DNA of 17,999 nucleotides from DAOTZS01 sp034434335 (GTDB taxonomy: Bacteria > Chloroflexota > Anaerolineae > CG2-30-64-16), in contig DAOTZS010000044.1 in NCBI GenBank assembly GCA_034434335.1, forward strand, positions 1 through 17,999, given 5' to 3'. Below are positions 1 to 7,169 of this stretch, piece after piece. Each line of letters opens with the position of its first letter. Position 1 is the stretch's first letter. Under the pieces are notes generated by a model. It searched no databases. It worked only from the letters and a program-made list of their open reading frames with translations, and was not told the DNA's origin. Position numbers and translations under genes: made by a program.

Positions 1-3000
1 GTCGTAGGTGTAGCTGATGTTCTGGCGATTGTTGTAGTTGGGACCGGTGCCGCTCTGGAGCGCGGTCAGCCGGAAGTTCTCGGCCGCCGTGTAGGTGTAG
101 AGCTGGCGCAGCACCCCCGTGGTGGAGCCCAGCCGCCGCTCCGTCACCTGCCCCAGGACGTTGTAGGCCGTGTCCCCCACGTAGGTGGCGCTGCCGATGA
201 CCGTGTTCACCAGCCCCGCCGCGTTGTAGGCGAAGTTCACCTGCTCCCCTACCTGGCCGCCATTGCCCCCGGGATACTTCATCCAGGCCACCCGGTCCAT
301 GGCGTCGTAGCCCCACTGGGTGACAAAGGTGCCCCCGCCAGTAATGACCTTCTGCTCCTGCGTCACCCGCCCCCGGGCATCGTAACCCCAGCTCGTCGAA
401 CCACTCGGATCGCTCATCCCGGTGCGATGCCCCTTGCCATTCGTCCCCTGGTCGTAGGTGTAGCTCACGTTCAGGCTGGGGTTGCTGGTCGGGCAACTGG
501 TATCCGTCCGGTAGTGCTTGCCCGTCAGGCGGTTGAGCGCATCGTAGTAGAAGCAAACCGTCTGGTTGCGGGCATCGGTCTGGCGCACCAGGTTGCCGGC
601 GGCATCGTAGGCGTAACTCCACGTCCCCATATCCGGGTCGCTCATCCAGGTCTTGCGCCCCAGGCTGTCGTAGCTGATCTGTGTGTGGTTGTTGAGCGCA
701 TCCCACACGTCGGTCAACTGGTCCCGCACGTTGTAGGCGTAGGTGGTCACGGCGTAGGGAGGATCGTTCCAACCCGGCCCACCAGGATAGCTGCCCGTGT
801 ACTCTTTGACCCTCTCCAGACGACCCAAGGCATCCATTTCCCGGATCGTCTGATGGTTCAGTTCGTCAATGACCGCTATCTGGCGACCCTGGTAATAGCT
901 ACGCACGGTCGTGCCGTCGGGGTTGGTTTCCTGAGTGATGCGGCCCAGGGCATCATAGGTGTATTGTCGCTGCGGCTGGCCCCAGTCCGGTGTGCGGTAG
1001 GTGCCATCGGCGGCGCCGTAGTAGATGTAAGGCAGGCTCTCCTGCGTCAGGCGGCCCAAACCGTCATATTTCCGGTTGACCAGAATGCTCTGCGAGCCGC
1101 TGGCGGCCTCGGCCTGCGTCTGTATCACTCGTCCCAGGCCGTCGTAGAAAGTCCAACGGTCCAGGTAGGTGGCGGCTGCGCTGCCGCCGGTATCATCCCG
1201 CTGCCGCTGCCGTACGTTGAAGGGCGCACTCAGGCCACTGTAGTGGGTGTAGGTGTAAACCTCAGTGGCTGCATGGCCGCTGGCCTGGCTCTCTCCCGGC
1301 CGCCAGACCTGCGTCAGCCGGCCCCACTGGTCGTAGCTATAGGTGGTGATGGCTCCATTGGCATCGGCCACCTCTTCCACCTGCCCGAAGAAGCGCCCGT
1401 CTATAGGCTGGCCGCTCGTATCCCAGGCCGAAGTCCCGGCAGAGGTGGTGCACCCCGCCTCACTTGACCCAGGTACGCTGTAGTAGCGCCTCTTCGTCGT
1501 CTGCCCCAGGGCATTCTTGACACATACCGGGAAGGCCTGGAAGCCGCTGTCGTAGAAGGCCTCGGTCGCATTCCCTCGGCCATCCTTCACTTTCCGGAGG
1601 TTCCCATTGGGCCAGTACTCATACTCTGCCGTGATTATCTTCTCCGCGCCCAGGCCATCCTCTCGCTTGGTTAGCAGGCCCTTGGTGGGAGGGGTGTTAT
1701 AGGCGGTCGCCCCGTCGTAGTAGAACAGGGACCGGCTCGCTATCTGGCCGCCCGTGCAGCCGTAGCAGGCTTTGTACAGCTCGGCCCGCGCTGGCCGGTC
1801 GATGATCCACTGCGTCTCGTTGGGATAATACCAGGTGTAATGGGTGCGCCTGGGCTCTGCCTCCCAGCCGCTGTCTGCCCATACATATTCCCGCACCTCT
1901 GTCGCATTGCCAAATTGGTATTGGCCCCCCTGACGCTCCTTCTGGTAAAAGTACTTTGTGCGGACACGAGCCTCTCCATCCTGATATGTATCTACCATGT
2001 CGGCAAACACAAAGCGGGGCTTCTTATGCTCCTCCATGCTGGCGTAGCCCGAGATAGGCAAATCGAGGGTCGTACTGACCCAGGTAGTCAGCATCCAGGC
2101 CACCTTCTGGCCACCATCCCACACCTCGCTCTGGTATTCCCGTCCTGCCAGATGGTCAATCTTTTGTCCATTGCTGGCAAACTGGTGGACGTGAAAGTAA
2201 TGCTTCTCCACGGTGCCCGTCGGCAGGGTCACCTCGACCTGCCGAAATCCCTGGGCCAGCTCCGAGTTGTACGGGTCCTCGACCCACTCACTGCCGGCAT
2301 AGTGCCAGACTGCATCGGGGATGCCGCTGACCCCAGCCTTTTCCGTCCGCTGCGAGACCACATGGGGGCTCGACCCGTTGCCGCCGCGGTGATCGCTCTG
2401 AAAGACAACCTGCCCCCCATAACCATTGGTGATCGTTATGACCGCACCGAACTCGGTCTGCCAGACGAAGTAGTTATCCGTGTAGCCAAACTCCGTGCGC
2501 AGCAGTGCTGTGTCAGCGGCGGACCTTTCCTCGATCCAGTCCAGGTTAAGCACCTTCTGGCTCTGTGCAGTGGCTGGACCGGAACTCTGGCTCAGCACAT
2601 AACGCCGTACCGTTCGCCATACGCCGCCCTCCCTGGCCTGCACAGTCACCGTGGTAAGCTTCTTCTCGGTGTAGAATTTCCAGTCAGCGCTGTCGAGACC
2701 CTCTGGCCGATCATCCCGGTTGGCGTAATCCAGGACTACCTGTATGTTGCCGCCGTTGTAACTGATCGTAGTCAGACGCACGGCACGCTTGAACTGATTG
2801 GAGCAGCTTTGGTTGTCTTCCTGTTCAGTCTGCCAGGTATAGGTGATGACGTTGCCGTGGGCATCCTTGATTTCCACCAGTGGCACCCGCACATATCGCT
2901 TACCAACATCACCCGTATTGCATAACTTCCAGTAATACGATGCGTTTTCGCCGTCCACTCTAAAGGTGTACTTGGTACCATCGGGCGTCCAAACGTACCA

Positions 3001-4461
3001 GGTAGCCGGCGTGTCATGGCTGACATTGGCGGTCTGGATTTTCAGGAAAGGATTCTCCTTGGCAAACCACGTCCCATCGTTGGTCGAGCGTAACGAATAG
3101 GTCACCCCCTGCAGAAACAGCACAGGTTTGGTGAGGTTGGCGTCCCCTGGCGGGATGTAGACAGAATCCATGCCCACGATCTCCCAACCGAAGCCGGCAT
3201 AGCTGAAGTGCCCACTGTTGGGGGTGTGATTGGCGCTGGTGTAGGCCAGCCCCAGGCGAGGGGTCAAGCCGCCGCGGCCTGGCGGCAGTTCAAAGGGGTA
3301 CGAATAGCCTATGGAGAGGGTGAACAGATTGGTCTGCGCGCCACGGAGGCTGGACATGCGCTCGACGATGTAAGTCTCGTCCCCTTCGGCAAAGATCGAG
3401 AGGTGCTCCAGGGAGGCATACAGGCGGTGTTGCTCCGCATTCACCTGGGCCGGCACCATGATCCAGCTGCCGGTGCCTTCGTCTCGATAGAACAAAGCCG
3501 GCTCCCGCCAGATAGGCGGCGTGGACTCCGCAGGCGTATAGGCATAGCTCAATTGCAGCGGCACGGCAAAGCGGTATACCTGCTGCCCGTTTTCGTCCTG
3601 CGCCTCCAGGGCGAAGACGAACCGCATATTGACAGGCACGTTTGGGAGATCGGGCCGCGGGACATAGCTGAAACGCGTGCGCGTGGTTATCGCACCCGGC
3701 GGGATACGGAGTTCCACCCGCCCATCGAGGGAGCGCAACACACCGCCCGCTGGGGTGATCCAGGCCACGTCCGCCGCCGGCAGACCCACCCGGGTCGTCA
3801 CGGTGGCCGTGACCGGCTGCGCAAGGTCGCCCCCCGCTGCCTCCACCGTGTTGGTGATCGCCTGGCCAAGGGCGTAGCCTGTCACACGGGCCTGGAACCC
3901 GCCCTCCAGCGCCTGGCCCGCCGCCAGCTCCGGCAACGCCCACACCAGCCGGTGCTCGGCAGGCAGGTAGGCAAACCCCTCGGCACTTCCCTCCACATAC
4001 ACCAGCCCCGCCGGCAGCGTGTCGCTCAGCACCACGCCGCGGAGCGGCACCTGGCCGGTGTGGGTCACCGCCACCGTGTAGGTCAGCACATCCCCTGGCT
4101 GCACAGAGGCCGGCTCGGCCCGCTTGCTCAGGGCCAGGGGAGAAGGCGATGGCAGAGGTGCTGGGGTGCAGGGGTGCAGAGGTGCTGAGGTGCAGGGGTG
4201 CAGAGGTGCCGGGCTCCCTGGCTCCTCTGCTCCCCCTGCATGATCGGTAGCACAAACAAAGCCACCCTCAGCGTCCGTGCCGCGCCGCGGCTCCTGGAGT
4301 ACAGGTGCTTGGGTTGTGGGAGATGCAGCAACCGTATCAGAAGCGGACCGCTGCTCCGTGTGCAGGATTGGCATGGGTAGCAGCCCCGGCTGGTGGGCCA
4401 GGAGCGAGGCAACTACCAATAATGCCAGCATATGACAACGTAAGGAAATCGTGCTTTTCAT
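1..4461 (-). CDS. Secreted RHS/YD-repeat protein with DUF11-like and SpvB-like modules (partial, C-terminus beyond window)
   Basis: One reading frame runs from an ATG at 4461 to position 1, giving 1487 residues without its C-terminus. I found no stop or frame change at the points I checked. A Shine-Dalgarno AAAGGGG (4470-4476) lies 8 bases upstream of the ATG. Residues 1-25 resemble a signal peptide (MKST..HMLALLVVASLLA). A Pro/Cys/Thr/Ser-rich linker with 8-residue repeats lies at about 85-104, and a DUF11-type Ig-like domain at about 111-205 (PGDVLTYTVAVTHTG). A ZU5-like segment at about 226-266 has GGVLRSLDGRVELRIPPGA. A segment at about 384-438 (RGGLTPRLGLAYTS, GFGWEIVG) resembles the start of SpvB/TcB-like RHS shells. 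From about residue 920 there are many YD repeats (YDSGFQAF, YDALGRITQET, YDAAGNLVRQT). RHS proteins form shells that often encapsulate a C-terminal toxin; here that end is outside the window. No clear promoter was found. Confidence 0.9.
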   Translation of the reverse strand, partial: MKSTISLRCHMLALLVVASLLAHQPGLLPMPILHTEQRSASDTVAASPTTQAPVLQEPRRGTDAEGGFVCATDHAGGAEEPGSPAPLHPCTSAPLHPCTPAPLPSPSPLALSKRAEPASVQPGDVLTYTVAVTHTGQVPLRGVVLSDTLPAGLVYVEGSAEGFAYLPAEHRLVWALPELAAGQALEGGFQARVTGYALGQAITNTVEAAGGDLAQPVTATVTTRVGLPAADVAWITPAGGVLRSLDGRVELRIPPGAITTRTRFSYVPRPDLPNVPVNMRFVFALEAQDENGQQVYRFAVPLQLSYAYTPAESTPPIWREPALFYRDEGTGSWIMVPAQVNAEQHRLYASLEHLSIFAEGDETYIVERMSSLRGAQTNLFTLSIGYSYPFELPPGRGGLTPRLGLAYTSANHTPNSGHFSYAGFGWEIVGMDSVYIPPGDANLTKPVLFLQGVTYSLRSTNDGTWFAKENPFLKIQTANVSHDTPATWYVWTPDGTKYTFRVDGENASYYWKLCNTGDVGKRYVRVPLVEIKDAHGNVITYTWQTEQEDNQSCSNQFKRAVRLTTISYNGGNIQVVLDYANRDDRPEGLDSADWKFYTEKKLTTVTVQAREGGVWRTVRRYVLSQSSGPATAQSQKVLNLDWIEERSAADTALLRTEFGYTDNYFVWQTEFGAVITITNGYGGQVVFQSDHRGGNGSSPHVVSQRTEKAGVSGIPDAVWHYAGSEWVEDPYNSELAQGFRQVEVTLPTGTVEKHYFHVHQFASNGQKIDHLAGREYQSEVWDGGQKVAWMLTTWVSTTLDLPISGYASMEEHKKPRFVFADMVDTYQDGEARVRTKYFYQKERQGGQYQFGNATEVREYVWADSGWEAEPRRTHYTWYYPNETQWIIDRPARAELYKACYGCTGGQIASRSLFYYDGATAYNTPPTKGLLTKREDGLGAEKIITAEYEYWPNGNLRKVKDGRGNATEAFYDSGFQAFPVCVKNALGQTTKRRYYSVPGSSEAGCTTSAGTSAWDTSGQPIDGRFFGQVEEVADANGAITTYSYDQWGRLTQVWRPGESQASGHAATEVYTYTHYSGLSAPFNVRQRQRDDTGGSAAATYLDRWTFYDGLGRVIQTQAEAASGSQSILVNRKYDGLGRLTQESLPYIYYGAADGTYRTPDWGQPQRQYTYDALGRITQETNPDGTTVRSYYQGRQIAVIDELNHQTIREMDALGRLERVKEYTGSYPGGPGWNDPPYAVTTYAYNVRDQLTDVWDALNNHTQISYDSLGRKTWMSDPDMGTWSYAYDAAGNLVRQTDARNQTVCFYYDALNRLTGKHYRTDTSCPTSNPSLNVSYTYDQGTNGKGHRTGMSDPSGSTSWGYDARGRVTQEQKVITGGGTFVTQWGYDAMDRVAWMKYPGGNGGQVGEQVNFAYNAAGLVNTVIGSATYVGDTAYNVLGQVTERRLGSTTGVLRQLYTYTAAENFRLTALQSGTGPNYNNRQNISYTYD
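4152..4209. repeat. 24-bp in-frame tandem repeat (2.4 copies)
   Basis: Two units, 4152-4175 and 4176-4199, differ at one base, and a third partial unit starts at 4200. The unit begins GCAGAGGTGCTG and ends GCAGGGGT on the plus strand. Because 24 is a multiple of three, it encodes an eight-residue repeat (PLHPCTSA/PLHPCTPA) in the linker between the signal peptide and the DUF11-like domain of the RHS protein. Such a repeat can change copy number without breaking the frame. Confidence 0.85.
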
Positions 4462-4579
4462 AGGCCCATCCCCTTTGATGATTTATTGTTCAGGCTGATG
4501 TGGTCTGGCATTCAACCTGAGGCGCCCGGAGTGGTTTGCCAGGGATGGCGCAGTGTAAAGCGTTCGGGACATGGCCTGG

Positions 4580-4620
4580 AAAAAAGGAATGGCTTATGGC
4601 CACCGCCATAAGCCATTCCT
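4580..4620 (-). terminator. Intrinsic terminator of tRNA-fMet
   Basis: A perfect 16-bp inverted repeat (4585-4600 with 4605-4620) encloses a 4-nt loop. On the minus strand it is followed by a run of T (complement of the A run at 4580-4585). It lies just downstream of the tRNA-fMet 3' end, as expected for a rho-independent terminator, and separates the tRNA from the downstream RHS gene. Confidence 0.9.
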
Positions 4621-4624
4621 CAGG

Positions 4625-4696
<72 letters not shown>

Positions 4697-4706
4697 GCAC
4701 ACTTAT

Positions 4707-4736
4707 ATTATAAAATGATCTTCCCAGAACTGTCAA
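4707..4736 (-). promoter_or_regulatory. Sigma70-type promoter of tRNA-fMet
   Basis: On the minus strand a TTGACA (4731-4736) is followed after 18 bases by TATAAT (4707-4712). Transcription would start near 4700, a few bases before the mature tRNA 5' end at 4696. The promoter lies between the stop codon of the FtsB-like gene and the tRNA, so the tRNA has its own start site. Confidence 0.88.
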
Positions 4737-4766
4737 AGACAGCCTGAGGCGATCAAAGGCGGGCGA

Positions 4767-5156
4767 TCACGGCCCTGTCACAGAGCCCAATCCCAGGCGC
4801 TGCCACCATACGGCCCAATAAGGTGGGCTGGCTGGCCTGTCCGCGCTGCCCTCGACGCGGGCCGGTGCAGGAAGCACCACGGTAGCGCCCCTGGGCGCCA
4901 TCCCGAAGTAGTCCCAGGCCTTTGACCACAGGTCCCGCCCTTGCTGGGCGTCGGCCAGCGCTATACGCAGCATTTCCTGGCGTTCTTCGGCCTCCCTCAC
5001 CTGCCCGGCCACCATACGGTTCTCAGCCAACACCCGGCTCTTGGCAATAGCCAGATTAACGAAGCTGACCATGGCAAAGATCACCACCAAGACACCAGCC
5101 ACTAGCAGCAACTGCGAGAGATCGGGCAGAAACCGTTGCCAGCGCTGCGGGACCAC
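4767..5156 (-). CDS. FtsB/DivIC-like septum formation initiator protein
   Basis: This encodes a small bitopic membrane protein of about 129 residues. A short cytoplasmic N-terminus (MVPQRWQRFLPDLSQ) precedes one transmembrane segment (LLLVAGVLVVIFAMVSFVNLAI). A helical, probably coiled-coil stretch rich in Glu/Arg/Ala follows (VLAENRMVAGQVREAEERQEMLRIALADA), ending in a Pro/Trp-rich tail. This is the architecture of FtsB/DivIC, the division proteins that pair with FtsL at the septum. I start it at the GTG at 5156-5154 because AGGAGG (complement of 5162-5167) sits 5 bases upstream. A longer form from a GTG at 5192 is open but has no Shine-Dalgarno and abuts a hairpin. It lies between tRNA-Leu and tRNA-fMet on the same strand, and its probable promoter is that of tRNA-Leu by read-through. 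The family call rests on topology and coiled coil, not on a unique motif. Confidence 0.8.
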   Translation of the reverse strand: MVPQRWQRFLPDLSQLLLVAGVLVVIFAMVSFVNLAIAKSRVLAENRMVAGQVREAEERQEMLRIALADAQQGRDLWSKAWDYFGMAPRGATVVLPAPARVEGSADRPASPPYWAVWWQRLGLGSVTGP

Positions 5157-5167
5157 TATCACCTCCT
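5157..5167 (-). promoter_or_regulatory. Shine-Dalgarno that decides the FtsB-like start
   Basis: On the minus strand AGGAGGTGATA directly precedes the GTG at 5156. It is the only strong ribosome-binding site near the start of this frame and lies 12 codons inside the longer form from 5192. It therefore favours the shorter protein. Confidence 0.75.
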
Positions 5168-5192
5168 GCCCTGTGTCCGAGGCTTTAGACAC

Positions 5193-5222
5193 AAAATCCC
5201 ACGCCCAGGATGGAGTGGGATC
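5193..5222 (-). terminator. Possible weak terminator or attenuator after tRNA-Leu
   Basis: On the minus strand ATCCCAC (5215-5221) and GTGGGAT (5196-5202) form a 7-bp stem around 12 nt that can pair further (CCA/TGG). A TTTT run follows. It begins 10 bases past the tRNA-Leu 3' end and ends just before the FtsB-like frame. It may terminate most tRNA transcripts and let some continue into the gene. Confidence 0.45.
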
Positions 5223-5231
5223 TGCGAATCA

Positions 5232-5318
5232 TGGTGCCGAAGGTGGGAGTTGAACCCACACGAGGTCAACCCTCACTAGGTCCTGAACCTAGCGCGTCTG
5301 CCATTCCGCCACTTCGGC
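5232..5318 (-). tRNA. tRNA-Leu (CAG)
   Basis: The minus strand gives a class II tRNA of 84 nt plus an encoded CCA (87 nt in total). The acceptor is GCCGAAG paired with CTTCGGC. The anticodon loop TTCAGGA in the stem CTAGG/CCTAG gives CAG. A long variable arm follows (TGAGGGTTGACCTCG), and the T arm is GTGGG-TTCAACT-CCCAC. The long variable arm and the anticodon agree on leucine. Confidence 0.94.
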
Positions 5319-5340
5319 CCCTGTATCAAGTTGCGTCTTA

Positions 5341-5369
5341 TTAATAGCACCTTTGCCTCTGCTTGTCAA
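5341..5369 (-). promoter_or_regulatory. Sigma70-type promoter of tRNA-Leu (leftward)
   Basis: On the minus strand TTGACA (5364-5369) is followed after exactly 17 bases by TATTAA (5341-5346). The predicted start near 5334 is about 16 bases upstream of the tRNA-Leu 5' end at 5318. It faces away from the regulator promoter. Confidence 0.85.
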
Positions 5370-5392
5370 ATCGCCCACTTTGGGGGTGGGAT

Positions 5393-5421
5393 TTGACAAG
5401 TCGGCGGCCCTGTGCTAAGCT
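5393..5421 (+). promoter_or_regulatory. Sigma70-type promoter of the FadR-type regulator (rightward)
   Basis: TTGACA (5393-5398) is followed after exactly 17 bases by TAAGCT (5416-5421). The predicted transcription start is near 5428, placing the overlapping palindromes at 5433-5453 in the earliest transcribed region. Its -35 box and that of the divergent tRNA-Leu promoter lie in opposite arms of an inverted repeat spanning 5362-5400. Confidence 0.78.
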
Positions 5422-5432
5422 ACCGGTTGCCA

Positions 5433-5453
5433 GATGTCGGACATCAGATGTCC
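5433..5453. promoter_or_regulatory. Probable operator: two overlapping palindromes
   Basis: Two perfect odd palindromes overlap. GATGTC-G-GACATC spans 5433-5445 and GGACATC-A-GATGTCC spans 5439-5453. The first contains TGTCNGACA, similar in layout to sites of FadR-family GntR regulators (for example TGGTCNGACCA for PdhR/FadR-like proteins). The position just after the predicted transcription start suggests autoregulation by the downstream gene product. The assignment is inferred from position and symmetry. Confidence 0.65.
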
Positions 5454-5506
5454 AATACTGGTCCTTCCCCTTATGAGCTGTGCCTGTGGGCACCTCCTCC
5501 AGCGAG

Positions 5507-6256
5507 ATGGCAATCATGAGATCGCTGCGCGCGCCGGCGCTGAACCGGGCAATCCAGGATCAAATCAAACAATACATTACCGAGCGGCGCCTCAGGCCCG
5601 GTGATGCCTTGCCCCCCGAAACACAACTGGCCGCCGACCTGGGCGTGAGCCGCGGCTCTGTGCGCGAGGCCATCAAGGCGTTGGAGTCATTGGGCATCGT
5701 CGAGGTGCGCCATGGCAACGGCATCTTTGTGAGGGAGTTCAACTTCGACTCGGTGTTGGAGTTGCTTTCTTACGGGCTGGTTTTCGACCCCAGCAAAATC
5801 GCCGAGATCCTCCAGATCCGTAAGTGGCTGGAAGCGGCTGCCATCGGAGAGGCGGTCAGGCTGATCACCGACTCGCAGATTACGCACATTGTAGGGGTGC
5901 TGGAGCAGTGGGAGAAGAAAGCCGCAGCCGGCGAGCCCACTGCCGAAGAGGACCGGGCTTTTCACCGACTGCTTTATGAGCCCCTGGGCAACCAGGCCCT
6001 GATCTCGCTGCTGGACACCTTCTGGCTCGTTTTCCACGCCGTGCCTGTGCGGGCCATCACCACAGACATGCAGCCTACGACTACAGTCCAGGACCACTGG
6101 GATATCCTTGATGCAGTGCGCAGGCGGGACCCTGCCCTGGCCCGCCAGCGCATCCAGGACCATTTTCGTAACCTGGAGGGCCGGATCGCCCAGGCTGGCC
6201 TGCAGAGCACCGCAGCCGGTCTGCCCATCCAGGCCGGCACCGCAGCTACGAGTTGA
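5507..6256 (+). CDS. GntR-superfamily transcriptional regulator, FadR subfamily (FCD domain)
   Basis: The N-terminal winged helix of about 70 residues has the GntR signature: RLRPGDALPPETQLAADLGV, then SRGSVREAIKALESLGIVEV, then RHGNGIFV for the wing. The remainder is an all-helical FCD ligand-binding domain (EILQIRKWLEAAAIGEAV.. and DRAFHRLLYEPLGN). In that family Asp and His residues of the D-x-x-F-H motif help bind a metal and a carboxylate effector. FadR-family regulators usually respond to organic acids such as uronates, gluconate or lactate, which fits the downstream genes. No clear Shine-Dalgarno picks the start; ATGs at 5507 and 5516 and a GTG at 5480 are possible, and I chose 5507 because the conserved domain begins just after it. 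It is co-directional with the transporter genes 76 bases downstream and is probably their local regulator. Confidence 0.9.
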   Translation: MAIMRSLRAPALNRAIQDQIKQYITERRLRPGDALPPETQLAADLGVSRGSVREAIKALESLGIVEVRHGNGIFVREFNFDSVLELLSYGLVFDPSKIAEILQIRKWLEAAAIGEAVRLITDSQITHIVGVLEQWEKKAAAGEPTAEEDRAFHRLLYEPLGNQALISLLDTFWLVFHAVPVRAITTDMQPTTTVQDHWDILDAVRRRDPALARQRIQDHFRNLEGRIAQAGLQSTAAGLPIQAGTAATS

Positions 6257-6332
6257 ACAGCCGATGCCCTGTGGCCCAAAGTGGCCTGAGGCCTCTCGTC
6301 TGTTTGTGACCTAAAAGGAGACCCCGAGAAAG

Positions 6333-7169
6333 GTGGACGTTCGTACCCCTTCGCTGGTCAGCTCTCGTTCGGTTAGAGCCAACTTGCTTCGCAGCCTGGG
6401 CCAGGCTCTGATGTCACTGGCCCAGCCGGCCGCGGCCTTCCTGGGACTGATCATCCTGTGGCAGGCCGTAGTTGTGATCTTCCGTGTGCCGATCTACATC
6501 TTCCCAGGGCCGGACGATGTGATTCAGCAAGGGCTTCGCCACGCGCCGAAAATCTGGGCCAACTACTCTACTACCCTGAGGTCGGCCATCCTGGGCTATC
6601 TGTTGGCTGTGGCCGTGGCGGTCCCCGGCGCTCTGATCATCGCGTATTCAGCATTTGCCGAAAGGGCCTTCTTCCCCGGGCTGGTAGTCCTTCACATGAC
6701 CCCCAAGGTGACCCTGGCACCTCTCATCATCGCCTGGCTCGGCTTCGGCGTACTGCCCAAGGTTGTGGTGACCGCGCTGCTTTGCTTCATGCCGATCATG
6801 CTCAATGGCATCCTGGGCTTTCGCTCTATTGACCCCGAGATCGTCTACCTGTCCCAATCCTGCGGGGCCAGGCCCTGGGAGATGTTCTGGAAGATACGCC
6901 TGCCCAATGCTCTACCCACCCTTTTCACCGGCCTGAAACACGCCGCCTCGCTGGCGCTGGTCGGCGCGGTGGTGGCTGAGTTCATCGGCGGCAATCGGGG
7001 GCTGGGATACTATCTGCTGACCACGATGGATAGCGTACAGATTGACCTGGGGCTGGCGATCATGGCTGCCATGACCACCATTGGGCTGGCTTTCTTCTTT
7101 GGCATGCAGGCGGTGGAAGGGCTGGTAATCCCCTGGCATGTGTCGAAGCGCAGACAGGAGGGCCGATGA
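6333..7169 (+). CDS. ABC transporter permease, NitT/TauT (SsuC-like) family, first subunit
   Basis: This is a 278-residue inner-membrane permease of the binding-protein-dependent transport superfamily. About six hydrophobic segments are visible, for example 33-50, 84-106, 115-160 and 203-218. The EAA-type cytoplasmic loop that contacts the ATPase is at about 176-201 (GARPWEMFWKIRLPNALPTLFTG), with the conserved Gly and I-x-LP. The phrase IFPGPDDV near 56-63 matches the LPSP(x)V stretch typical of SsuC/TauC permeases. The start is a GTG at 6333; an AAAGGAG at 6313-6319 is rather far upstream, so a later start is possible. The stop overlaps the start of the next permease (ATGA), implying translational coupling. 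The substrate cannot be read from the sequence. Confidence 0.9.
   Translation: MDVRTPSLVSSRSVRANLLRSLGQALMSLAQPAAAFLGLIILWQAVVVIFRVPIYIFPGPDDVIQQGLRHAPKIWANYSTTLRSAILGYLLAVAVAVPGALIIAYSAFAERAFFPGLVVLHMTPKVTLAPLIIAWLGFGVLPKVVVTALLCFMPIMLNGILGFRSIDPEIVYLSQSCGARPWEMFWKIRLPNALPTLFTGLKHAASLALVGAVVAEFIGGNRGLGYYLLTTMDSVQIDLGLAIMAAMTTIGLAFFFGMQAVEGLVIPWHVSKRRQEGR

Noticed and set aside
427..1467. 346-residue plus-strand open frame (also 1840-2925 and 3208-4188)
   Set aside because: All lie opposite the continuous minus-strand RHS frame, whose translation shows clear YD repeats and domains. The plus-strand products are low-complexity Val/Ala/Gly or Arg/His-rich, as antisense shadows of a GC-rich gene.
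1..1700. Recurring short motifs as a possible CRISPR or satellite array
   Set aside because: Spacing and sequence vary and the phrases (such as GTCGTAGGTGTA) encode YD repeats of the RHS protein. They are protein repeats, not a DNA array.
3290..4255. 321-residue minus-strand open frame
   Set aside because: It overlaps the RHS gene in another frame, is Gly/Arg/Ala-rich without any recognisable motif, and has no ribosome site. The DUF11-like and ZU5-like domains are in the other frame.
5362..5400. Hairpin as a terminator between tRNA-Leu and the regulator
   Set aside because: There is no T run on either strand, and the arms coincide with the two -35 boxes of divergent promoters, which explains the symmetry better.
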